In this document: positions 1-6,058 of the stretch, one piece after another
How the letters are laid out: every line of letters begins with the position of its first letter
Numbering within the stretch: position 1 is the first letter of the stretch
Assembly (NCBI GenBank): GCA_020866945.1
Contig: JAJBVW010000197.1
Span: 1-7,907 of the forward strand
Reading direction: 5' to 3'
Length of the DNA stretch: 7,907 nucleotides
Origin: Oscillospiraceae bacterium
GTDB lineage: Bacteria; Bacillota; Clostridia; Oscillospirales; Oscillospiraceae
The notes under the pieces: model-generated
What the model was told of the DNA's origin: nothing
What the model saw: only the letters and a program-made list of their open reading frames with translations
Database searches by the model: none
Program-made: the position numbers and the translations under genes

Positions 1-1
1 G

Positions 2-115
2 CATAATCCCGCGCCAAGAGGCCCAGGCGGCCCGGGAGGCCCCAGAGGCGGCGGTGCTCGCGGTGGAAGCCCCGGTGGCGGCCACGGCGGCGGTGGCGGC
101 GGCGGACGCCACTGA
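2..115 (+). CDS. C-terminal tail of an unidentified Gly-rich protein (5' end outside window)
   Basis: The frame starting at base 2 is open from the window edge to a TGA at 113-115 and encodes 37 residues made almost only of Gly, Pro, Arg and His. It has RGG-like steps (PRGGGARGG) and ends in a His-flanked polyglycine run (HGGGGGGGRH). Gly-rich tails of this kind end several unrelated bacterial proteins, for example TPM-domain membrane proteins and RNA-binding proteins with RGG boxes, so no function can be assigned from the tail. The next gene starts 45 bases downstream on the same strand without an obvious terminator between them, so the two are probably co-transcribed. A second frame (base 3 to a TGA at 132-134) is also open and Ala-rich. 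I prefer the Gly frame because the composition and the short terminal Arg-His match known tails, but this is not certain. Confidence 0.5.
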   Translation, partial: HNPAPRGPGGPGGPRGGGARGGSPGGGHGGGGGGGRH

Positions 116-147
116 TGACGCGGCACTTTTATGAAAATATATTGATT

Positions 148-154
148 TGGAGGA
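148..154 (+). promoter_or_regulatory. Ribosome binding site of the calcium-repeat gene
   Basis: TGGAGGA lies six bases before the ATG at 161 and fixes the start of the repeat protein. It sits in a short AT-rich patch (126-150) between the two genes. Confidence 0.7.
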
Positions 155-160
155 ACAGCT

Positions 161-601
161 ATGGGAACTCTGCGGAAGGTCAAGCGGAAAATGAAGCTCG
201 ACCGCGACCTGCGAAAGACCCTGGTGCGCAGCGCCAAGGATGAGATACTGATCGACATAGACGGCGACGGCGCGCCGGACGTGGTGATTTTGGATTCCAC
301 CGGCGACGGGGACATCGACACCGTAGCCGTCGATGTGAGCGGCGACGGGGAATTTGACCTGTATTTCCACGATTCCGACGCAAACGGCATCCCGGACATG
401 ATTCTGCTGGACAGCGACGGCGACGGCGAGCTGGAGCTGGTAGGCGTGGGGCAGGAGGTAGAGGACGCCATGATAGAGGCGGCCCAGACCATCCTTACCG
501 CCTTGGCGCTGGGCGACTATATCGCCGAGGAGCTGGACGCCGCCCTGGACGAGCTGGACAAAGAGGTTCGGCAGGCCAGAAAGGCACTGAAAAAGCTATA
601 A
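161..601 (+). CDS. Small protein with five tandem 13-residue DxDxDG calcium-loop repeats
   Basis: A 146-residue protein that I cannot assign to a named family. Residues 1-31 are strongly basic and show no hydrophobic signal peptide. Residues 32-96 are five contiguous repeats of exactly 13 residues, starting at D32, D45, D58, D71 and D84. The pattern is D-x-[D/T/S]-G-[D/N]-G-x-x-[D/E] followed by four mostly hydrophobic residues, as in DIDGDGAPD and DSDGDGELE. Loops of the form DxDxDGxxD bind calcium in EF-hand, dockerin and thrombospondin type-3 repeats, so calcium binding is likely by family knowledge. Here the loops alternate with short beta-type strands instead of helices. Residues 98-146 look like an acidic-then-basic amphipathic helix or coiled coil ending in ALKKL. 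Start choice: ATG at 161 has TGGAGGA six bases upstream (148-154). It lies behind the Gly-rich gene and ends just before a strong terminator. The cellular location is unclear because no export signal is seen. Confidence 0.85.
   Translation: MGTLRKVKRKMKLDRDLRKTLVRSAKDEILIDIDGDGAPDVVILDSTGDGDIDTVAVDVSGDGEFDLYFHDSDANGIPDMILLDSDGDGELELVGVGQEVEDAMIEAAQTILTALALGDYIAEELDAALDELDKEVRQARKALKKL
254..448 (+). repeat. Five in-frame 39-base units encoding DxDxDG loops
   Basis: Five consecutive 39-base units encode residues 32-96 of the small protein. The period is exact at protein level (first Asp at residues 32, 45, 58, 71, 84; Gly of the loop at 37, 50, 63, 76, 89). The DNA has diverged outside the GGCGACGG core, so this looks like an old duplication kept by selection on the protein and not a recent tandem expansion. 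Confidence 0.85.
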
Positions 602-612
602 GCACCCGCCCC

Positions 613-652
613 AAATCGGCCCCGCCGGCAAAAAGCTGGCGGGGCCGATTTT
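613..652 (+). terminator. Rho-independent terminator after the calcium-repeat gene
   Basis: Bases 613-629 pair with 635-651 in a 17-pair stem with a single G-U pair, closed by an AAAAA loop. The stem is very GC-rich (core GGCCCCGCC / GGCGGGGCC) and ends in a TTTT run. It begins 12 bases after the TAA stop at 599-601. The T tail is short, but the stem is strong enough to call an intrinsic terminator. Confidence 0.88.
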
Positions 653-668
653 GCCGGTATACGGCGGC

Positions 669-697
669 TTGCTATTGGACAGGATTTGTGGTAAGAT
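669..697 (+). promoter_or_regulatory. Candidate sigma-A promoter for the CofE-like gene
   Basis: TTGCTA (669-674) and TAAGAT (692-697) are spaced by 17 bases and each matches the vegetative consensus at four of six positions. The region between the upstream terminator and the gene must hold a promoter, because the gene follows a strong terminator. An alternative -10 (TAAAAT at 706-711) lacks a good -35 at proper spacing. The leader would be about 80 bases. Confidence 0.4.
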
Positions 698-730
698 AAG
701 TCGGATAAAATAATAGACGTTACCATTACA

Positions 731-776
731 CCGCAAAGGATACCGGGCCGTCGGGCCGCTTTGCCTGCGGGGGAGG
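731..776 (+). promoter_or_regulatory. Structured leader and strong ribosome binding site before the CofE-like gene
   Basis: The leader contains GCAAAG (733-738) able to pair with CTTTGC (759-764). It also contains CCGCA (731-735) able to pair with TGCGG (766-770). These helices share bases and cannot both form. The second one would cover the first bases of the purine-rich GGGGGAGG (769-776), which is six bases before the ATG at 783. The ribosome binding site is clear; a regulatory role for the alternative helices is only inferred. Confidence 0.45.
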
Positions 777-782
777 AAAAAT

Positions 783-1490
783 ATGGATACACTGAAACCA
801 AATGAAAACAAAAATCTGCGGATAGAGACTAGCTTTGGCGCCTATGACCGGGGAGCCATCCAGACCCATTTTGTTCAGATTGGGGAGGATTACTGCGACC
901 TGGTGCGGCAGTATGTGCTGCCTGTCTATCAGGAGGGGGACATCCTCTCCGTGGCGGAAAAAATCATCTCCCTGTGCCAGAAGAACATCATCTATAAAAA
1001 GGACATGAAGCTGACGTGGCTCGCCAAATTCCTTTCAAAATTTGCCTCCCACAGCCCCTATGGCATCGGCGTGGACAACCCCTGGAAAATGCAGTTTGCC
1101 ATCGACCACTGCGGTGCGCTGAAGATAATATGGGCCTCCATCGCCGGGGGCGTGGGCAAGCTGTTCGGCAAGAAGGGCGTGTTCTATAAGATTGCCGGGC
1201 CGGAGGTGGCGGGTCTGGACGGGTTTTACACCGCCTCCTTCCAGGAGTACGGGAATTACTGCATCATGCTCCCCAAGGAGCCGCAGGAGGTATGCCGCCG
1301 CATCAAGGAGGAGACCGGCGTCACCTGTATGCTGGTGGACGCAAACGACTTTGAGCGGGACATTCTTGGCAAAAGCCCCGACCTCACCCTGACCGACGAG
1401 CAGTGCGCCGAGCTGATACAGGATAACCCCTCGGGAAATTCCACCCAGCTCACGCCGTTCGTGCTTATCCGCAAGGCCGCGGAGCAATAA
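783..1490 (+). CDS. CofE-like protein (coenzyme F420-0:L-glutamate ligase family)
   Basis: A 235-residue protein that resembles the CofE / FbiB N-terminal family, which in F420 producers adds L-glutamate to F420-0 using GTP and divalent metal. Family-like segments in order: GDILSVAEKIISLCQ at 52-66 (CofE-type 'GDI(V)VV.EKIV.' strand and helix), GIGVDNPWKMQ at 94-104, GGVGKLFGKKGVFYKIAG at 122-139, VDANDF at 185-190, and DNPSGNSTQLTP at 214-225. The length is close to the usual single-domain CofE (about 250 residues), and there is no fused nitroreductase domain as in actinobacterial FbiB. No other F420 gene is visible here, and gut Clostridia are not generally known for F420, so the real substrate is open; an amide-ligase activity on another acid is possible. 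It appears to be a single-gene unit, with a candidate promoter and leader upstream and a strong terminator starting 15 bases after the stop. The start is fixed by GGGGGAGG six bases upstream. Confidence 0.8.
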   Translation: MDTLKPNENKNLRIETSFGAYDRGAIQTHFVQIGEDYCDLVRQYVLPVYQEGDILSVAEKIISLCQKNIIYKKDMKLTWLAKFLSKFASHSPYGIGVDNPWKMQFAIDHCGALKIIWASIAGGVGKLFGKKGVFYKIAGPEVAGLDGFYTASFQEYGNYCIMLPKEPQEVCRRIKEETGVTCMLVDANDFERDILGKSPDLTLTDEQCAELIQDNPSGNSTQLTPFVLIRKAAEQ

Positions 1491-1504
1491 CACCGCAGAC
1501 AGAC

Positions 1505-1547
1505 CCGCGCCGGGGAAGCGCTTTGACTTCCCCGGCGCGGTTTTTTT
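1505..1547 (+). terminator. Rho-independent terminator after the CofE-like gene, between convergent genes
   Basis: CCGCGCCGGGGAAG (1505-1518) pairs perfectly with 1527-1540, a 14-pair stem with the loop CGCTTTGA, followed by seven T (1541-1547). This is a textbook plus-strand terminator. The minus-strand clpE-type gene ends at 1562 and would run into the same hairpin, but on that strand the stem is followed by a T-poor stretch, so termination from that side may be weaker. Confidence 0.95.
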
Positions 1548-1561
1548 GTGCTTTATATGGT

Positions 1562-3901
1562 TTAGATGGCGGCGATAACGACCTTCCCGTCCTGGGCGGC
1601 GACGGAGATAGCGCTGACCTGGCCGCGGCGCTTGTCGATAATTTCGGCGGCGATGGCGTCCTCGATGTCCTTTTGAATCTGGCGGCGCAGGTTCCGCGCG
1701 CCGTAGGCGACGGAATAGCTTTTCTCCACCAGATAGGTGATGACGGAATCGTCCCAGGTGAAGTCTATCTTCCGCTCGGTCATTACGTCCCGCAGCTCCC
1801 GGAGAATCAGGTCGGCAATGCCGCGGAAAGTCTCCTCCGACAGGGGGTTGAAGTAGACAATCTCATCCACGCGGTTGATAAACTCCGGCCGGAGGAACTC
1901 CTGGAGGGCCTTCATGGCCTTGTCCTTGCCCATGTCGCTGAGCGTCTGGCCAAAGCCCAGACCGCCCACCCGCCGTTCGGAGCCGGCGTTGGTGGTCATG
2001 ATGATGACAGTGTTTTCAAAGTTCACCGTTCGGCCCTGGGCGTCCGTGATGCGGCCATCGTCCAGGATTTGCAGGAGGATGTTCATCACGTCCGGGTGGG
2101 CCTTTTCTATCTCGTCGAACAAAACGCCGGAATAGGGGCGGCGGCGTATCTTCTCGGTGAGCTGCCCGGCCTCGTCATAGCCCACATACCCCGGCGGGGA
2201 GCCGATGATACGGGAGACGGAGAATTTTTCCATAAACTCCGACATATCCAGCCGGATAAGGCTCTCCGGCGCGGAGAACAAATCCTGGGCCAGCTGCTTC
2301 ACAAGCTCGGTCTTGCCGACGCCGGTGCTGCCCACAAAGATGAAGCTGCACGGCTTGCGTTTGGCCTGAAGCCCCACGCGGCTGCGCTTGATGGCGGCGC
2401 AGACGGCCTCCACCGCCTCATCCTGGCCGATGATGTGGCTTTTCAGCCGCTGGTCGAGACCGGCCAAGCGGTCGAACTCATCGTCCGTGATGTTGGTGGC
2501 GGGAATCTTTGTCCAAAGCTCGATGATACGGGCAAGATTCGCCGCCGTCAGGGCCGGGCGGCCCTTGGCCCGCAGGGTGGTAAGCTGGTCGGTAATCTGC
2601 ATCTGGCGGCTGCGTATCTGGGCCAGACGCTCAAAGTTGTCGGTCTCCGCCGTCAGGAGAAGCTCCCGCTCCTTGTCAAGGTCATCGTTTTCCTTTTCCA
2701 GCTCCATGCGGAGGGCGGTGTCCGGGTTTTTCAAATCCACATCGGAGCAGGCCTCGTCCAGCAGGTCAATGGCCTTGTCAGGCAGATAGCGGTCAGTGAT
2801 ATAGCGCTCGGAGAGGGTGACGGCCATCTGGCACATCTCATCGGAGATGGTCACATCATGGAAGTCCTCATAGTAGTGGCGGATGCCCTTGAGGATTTCC
2901 ACGCTGTCCGGAATGGACGGCTCCGCCACAGTGACGGGCTGGAACCGCCGCTCCAGGGCGGCGTCCTTTTCGATATATTTGCGGTATTCCGCGAAGGTGG
3001 TGGCGCCGATGACCTGTATCTCCCCGCGGGAGAGGGCGGGCTTGAGGATGTTGGCGGCGTTCATGCTGCCCTCCGCGTCCCCGGCGCCCACGATGTTGTG
3101 TACCTCGTCGATGACCAGGATGATGTTCCCCTGGCGGCGCACCTCGTCTATCAGACCCTTCATCCGGCTCTCAAACTGGCCCCGGAACTGGGTTCCGGCC
3201 ACCAGGGCGGTCAAATCCAGCAGATAGACCTCCTTGTTTTGGAGCTTATAGGGCACCTGGCCCGCGGCGATGCGCTGGGCCAGCCCCTCCGCAATGGCGG
3301 TTTTGCCAACGCCAGGCTCGCCGATCAGGCAGGGGTTGTTTTTCTGCCGCCGGTTCAGGATCTGGATGACACGCTCCAGTTCCTCCTGGCGGCCAATCAT
3401 CTGATCCATTTTGCCCTCACGGGCCTGCTGGGTCAGGGAGATGCAATAATTTTCCAGGAATTTCTTCTTGCCGCCGCCGCGCCGATCCTGATTGGGGGCG
3501 GCATTTCCCGCGCTTGGGCCGGGAGAGGAGGAGGCCGGAGGCTGGCTGGCGTTGGAGGCGCCGCTGTTCTGGCCCTGCGGCCCGCCGAACAGCCGGTTCA
3601 GGAAGGGGAAGGTCGCGGTCTTGCCCTGATCGTCATCCTCCTCGTCGGAGGCAGGCTCGATTTCCATCATGCTCTCTATCCCTTCCGGGCCGCCCAGGGC
3701 GTCCGACATCTCTCCCGCGAGATTGTCCAACTCCTCGTCGGACAAGCCCATCTTGGCAATGATGTCGTCCACCGGCTTGATGTGCAGCTCCCTGGCGCAG
3801 GACAGGCAAAGTCCTTCGTTATGGGATTGGTTGTTTTCGATTTTTGTGATGAATACCACGGCCATGTTTTTATGGCAGCGTGCGCAGAGGGTAGGTTGCA
3901 T
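1562..3901 (-). CDS. clpE: ATP-dependent Clp protease ATP-binding subunit, ClpE type (zinc-finger Hsp100 unfoldase)
   Basis: A 779-residue class I Hsp100 AAA+ unfoldase that would form a hexameric ring and thread proteins into ClpP. Residues 1-40 carry a zinc finger (C6, C9, C32, C35) instead of the double Clp-N domain of ClpC, which is the mark of ClpE. Residues 84-146 form an acidic, then Gly/Pro/Ser/Asn-rich linker, probably disordered. AAA-1 has Walker A GEPGVGKT (194-201), Walker B ILVIDE (261-266) and an RRF arginine-finger region (318-320). The middle domain (about 395-442) is a short coiled coil with a UVR-like piece. AAA-2 has Walker A GSTGVGKT (524-531), Walker B VLFDEIEKAHP (593-603) and sensor-2 GARNLRR (734-740). 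The ClpP-docking tripeptide LGF is at 648-650, so pairing with ClpP is expected. All key residues are intact. The ATG at 3901 has AAGGAGA just upstream. It begins 19 bases after the cvpA-like gene and is probably its operon partner. No CtsR-type GGTCAAA direct repeat is seen upstream. Confidence 0.93.
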   Translation of the reverse strand: MQPTLCARCHKNMAVVFITKIENNQSHNEGLCLSCARELHIKPVDDIIAKMGLSDEELDNLAGEMSDALGGPEGIESMMEIEPASDEEDDDQGKTATFPFLNRLFGGPQGQNSGASNASQPPASSSPGPSAGNAAPNQDRRGGGKKKFLENYCISLTQQAREGKMDQMIGRQEELERVIQILNRRQKNNPCLIGEPGVGKTAIAEGLAQRIAAGQVPYKLQNKEVYLLDLTALVAGTQFRGQFESRMKGLIDEVRRQGNIILVIDEVHNIVGAGDAEGSMNAANILKPALSRGEIQVIGATTFAEYRKYIEKDAALERRFQPVTVAEPSIPDSVEILKGIRHYYEDFHDVTISDEMCQMAVTLSERYITDRYLPDKAIDLLDEACSDVDLKNPDTALRMELEKENDDLDKERELLLTAETDNFERLAQIRSRQMQITDQLTTLRAKGRPALTAANLARIIELWTKIPATNITDDEFDRLAGLDQRLKSHIIGQDEAVEAVCAAIKRSRVGLQAKRKPCSFIFVGSTGVGKTELVKQLAQDLFSAPESLIRLDMSEFMEKFSVSRIIGSPPGYVGYDEAGQLTEKIRRRPYSGVLFDEIEKAHPDVMNILLQILDDGRITDAQGRTVNFENTVIIMTTNAGSERRVGGLGFGQTLSDMGKDKAMKALQEFLRPEFINRVDEIVYFNPLSEETFRGIADLILRELRDVMTERKIDFTWDDSVITYLVEKSYSVAYGARNLRRQIQKDIEDAIAAEIIDKRRGQVSAISVAAQDGKVVIAAI

Positions 3902-3920
3902 GGATGTCTCCTTACTTTGG

Positions 3921-4664
3921 TCAGAAGGTTATATAGCTGGACAGCATATTTTTATCCAGCAGATAGGCCGCCACCTTGGCGGAGCGGAGGGTCTCCTCCG
4001 GGATGAGAAGGCCAGCAAATTGCAGCGCCCAGACGATAACGGCGCAGAGGAGAAGGCCCGTGAAGATGCCGATGCCAAGGCCCACCACGTCGTTCACGAT
4101 ACCGATATAGGGCAGACGGAAGCTCAGATTGGGGATATTGACAATCACGGTCAGCAGGGCGTAGATGATGATGAAAAACAGCAGAAATCCGCCGTACCAG
4201 GTGACGGCCTGGCAAAGAATGGTGATAACAGAGGAGGAAAGGGTGGCGTCGTTTTCCTCCATGTATTCCACAGCCCTGGCCCCCAAATCCTCCGCGATAG
4301 CGTCATAAAAGCCCAGGCTTTTATAGGTCTCGACGGCTATGGTCTCCTCCAGGCCGGGATTCTGCTCGAGCATATCGGACAAAGAATAATCAACACCGTA
4401 ATTGCCTTGTTCATCCTGCTCATAGCCCAGCACCGAATAGCCGACGGTTTCTACCTGGGCCTCCATATAGCCGCTGAGGAAGGGCTTCAACACCGGGATC
4501 ACCTCATAGGAGAAGGTATCGCTGAGAAGCTGGCCGCCATACAGGGATAGTATGATCACCAGCACGCCGACGATTCCCATGATGATGCCCTTTTTAAAGC
4601 CCTGCCAGGCGCAGACGACAAGAATGACCACCAGGATAAGGTTGATGATAGTAGCCAGAGCCAT
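3921..4664 (-). CDS. CvpA family membrane protein
   Basis: A 247-residue integral membrane protein. Predicted membrane helices lie at about 3-20, 27-45, 155-177 and 193-215, with a roughly 105-residue acidic, soluble insert between helices 2 and 3. The pattern CAWQGFKKGI after helix 1 and LPYIGIVNDVVGLGIGIFTG leading into helix 4 match the CvpA (colicin V production) family, in which WRGFxKG and IPxIGxxNRxLGxxxGxxxG are typical. The family is linked to envelope homeostasis and colicin V secretion, but its biochemical role is unknown. I chose ATG at 4664, which has GAGG eight bases upstream and gives the normal CvpA N-terminus. A longer form from TTG at 4691 would add nine charged residues before helix 1 and is less likely. 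It sits 61 bases after the DUF5711-like gene and 19 bases before clpE. The insert is longer than in a minimal CvpA protein. Confidence 0.82.
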   Translation of the reverse strand: MALATIINLILVVILVVCAWQGFKKGIIMGIVGVLVIILSLYGGQLLSDTFSYEVIPVLKPFLSGYMEAQVETVGYSVLGYEQDEQGNYGVDYSLSDMLEQNPGLEETIAVETYKSLGFYDAIAEDLGARAVEYMEENDATLSSSVITILCQAVTWYGGFLLFFIIIYALLTVIVNIPNLSFRLPYIGIVNDVVGLGIGIFTGLLLCAVIVWALQFAGLLIPEETLRSAKVAAYLLDKNMLSSYITF

Positions 4665-4725
4665 AAGACATACCTCGTTATCAGTAAACAATTTGGATGG
4701 ACGCTCCCGCAGGCGCGTCGGGGTA

Positions 4726-5967
4726 TCAGAAAATATATACTTCCGCGTAGTTGGAGGCGGCCAGAAGGACCTCGCCCTTGGAACGGAGCATGGCGTATTT
4801 AAAGCCGGTCAGGCCGGTGAGGCGGCCCTTTTCCGTCATGGAGCTGCTGTAGAGGATGGCGCTGTCGGAGACCAGCACAATGACCTCCGAATCGGAGGCA
4901 TTCAGCCAGATGATGCCGCTTTGCAGCTCCGCCTGCCCCTGCTCACGGCCGGAGGAATCCAGAGACACCAGCACCGAGGAGGTTCCGGCCCGATACGGGC
5001 TGAGGGCCAGGGTGAGAAAGCCGTCCCCGAAGGCATAGCCCGTCAGGTATTGGCCGTTGAAATCATATGTATTCTGCCATTCGCCGTTGCCGTCGAAGTA
5101 GATGACCTGCTCCGCGCTGAGGGCGCAAAGGCGGTTGGAGGAAAACCAGTGAACGTCGAGCAGGATGGTCTCCGAGACGGAAAAGGCCGCCTGCTGCTCC
5201 GACTGCGACAGGCTGAACAGCCTTACCTCGCTGCCGCTGGAGGTATAGGACAGCACGGCAAGCTGCCGTCCGTCCGGGGAGACCAGGCCGCTCATGACCC
5301 ACGCGGAGGAGGAATACCACTGGTAGACCAGCTCCAGGGAGGAGTCATATACCTCCACCAAAGCCCGGTAGCCGGTGTATTCCGTCGCAACGGTCACATA
5401 GCCGCCTTCGGATACCGTCAGGGAGATGATAGTGCCCGCCGGGGAAATGGTCTCGATGCTCCCTTTCAAATCGACCACAGTAATGGCCGTTCCGCCCAGG
5501 TCATAGAACACTGCAAAGCTGTCGCAGGCGGCAATGGCGGGGGAATCCATCGGCGTGATCGTGCTGACCACAGTATTTCCGTCCCCGTCCAGCAGCTCAA
5601 GCCCGGTGGAGGTGGCGACGGCCAGCCCGTCCCCCACGGCGGCAAACACCTGGCCGGAGCCTGCGTCGAAGATATACTCCTCCTCCGCCACGGCAGCGGT
5701 GGATACGGACAGGGTCAGGTCGTCCGTGTTGAAACGGTTCTCGTTTAACCATATGATGATGCAGGCAGCAAACAGAAGCAGCGCCGCGCCCAGGGCGATA
5801 AGCGCTCCGCGAACATCCCGTCGGGAGAGCGTTTCCGCGGCAGGCGCACCCGTCTCGGCGGGGGCCGCCTTTTCCCGCCTGAAGCGTGTTTCCTTCTTCG
5901 GCTTTTCTGGCGGGGCCTCTGGCGTTTCCGGCGTATTATTGAGTTTTGTCAAGTGCTTATTTGCCAT
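4726..5967 (-). CDS. DUF5711-like single-pass membrane protein with extracytoplasmic beta-propeller
   Basis: A 413-residue protein. Residues 1-52 are cytoplasmic, rich in Pro, Lys, Glu and Ala. One membrane helix (about 54-74) follows basic residues, so the large C-terminal part should face outside. Residues 107-413 consist of about seven repeated four-strand units with blade-like phrases such as VGDGLAVATSTGLELLDGDG, SPDGRQLAVLSY and DGFLTLALSP, as expected of a beta-propeller (WD40/YncE-like). I believe this is the DUF5711 family of Clostridia; no biochemical function is known to me. Start: ATG at 5967 has AGAGGGG seven bases upstream, whereas the longer TTG start at 5994 has no good ribosome binding site and lies at the candidate promoter's expected start of transcription. 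It is the first gene of a run with cvpA and clpE, which suggests an envelope sensor or scaffold role (inference). Confidence 0.75.
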   Translation of the reverse strand: MANKHLTKLNNTPETPEAPPEKPKKETRFRREKAAPAETGAPAAETLSRRDVRGALIALGAALLLFAACIIIWLNENRFNTDDLTLSVSTAAVAEEEYIFDAGSGQVFAAVGDGLAVATSTGLELLDGDGNTVVSTITPMDSPAIAACDSFAVFYDLGGTAITVVDLKGSIETISPAGTIISLTVSEGGYVTVATEYTGYRALVEVYDSSLELVYQWYSSSAWVMSGLVSPDGRQLAVLSYTSSGSEVRLFSLSQSEQQAAFSVSETILLDVHWFSSNRLCALSAEQVIYFDGNGEWQNTYDFNGQYLTGYAFGDGFLTLALSPYRAGTSSVLVSLDSSGREQGQAELQSGIIWLNASDSEVIVLVSDSAILYSSSMTEKGRLTGLTGFKYAMLRSKGEVLLAASNYAEVYIF

Positions 5968-5997
5968 AGAACGCCCCTCTGGTGCTTGTAACAATAT

Positions 5998-6027
5998 ATT
6001 TTATCATATTCCGTCAAGGTTTGTCTA
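5998..6027 (-). promoter_or_regulatory. Candidate promoter of the DUF5711-cvpA-clpE run
   Basis: On the minus strand TAGACA (6022-6027) and TAAAAT (5998-6003) match the vegetative -35 and -10 at five of six positions each, spaced by 18 bases. They lie in the only AT-rich stretch of the minus-strand block, 91 bases between truA and the ATG at 5967. A start of transcription near 5990 would leave a leader of about 24 bases with an AGAGGGG site. TTGACG (6011-6016) overlaps the spacer but has no good -10 at 16-18 bases. No terminator hairpin after truA is seen here. Confidence 0.5.
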
Positions 6028-6058
6028 TTGCTTTTGTGCGTTCAGGCCAAAAATAGCG

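Noticed and set aside
3..134. Ala-rich open frame at the window start as an alternative to the Gly-rich one.
   Set aside because: Open by composition only; the Gly-rich frame ends like known tails. Not fully excluded.
115..143. Possible promoter ATGACG - 17 bases - TATATT before the calcium-repeat gene.
   Set aside because: Transcription would begin within the ribosome binding site at 148-154, leaving a message without it; operon transcription from upstream is simpler.
3902..3925. Possible CtsR operator before clpE, because of GACCAAAG near the start.
   Set aside because: There is no tandem GGTCAAA heptad; a single partial match is not enough.
1523..4006. An 827-codon open frame on the plus strand opposite clpE, with further long plus-strand open frames opposite the cvpA-like (3669-4550) and DUF5711-like (4552-5748) genes.
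   Set aside because: They mirror well-supported minus-strand genes, have no recognisable domains, and are Gly/Ala/Leu/Val/His/Arg-rich as expected from antisense reading of GC-biased codons.
4700..4719. Small hairpin GACGC / GCGTC between the DUF5711-like and cvpA-like genes.
   Set aside because: Only five pairs with a ten-base loop and no T run on either strand; not a credible terminator.
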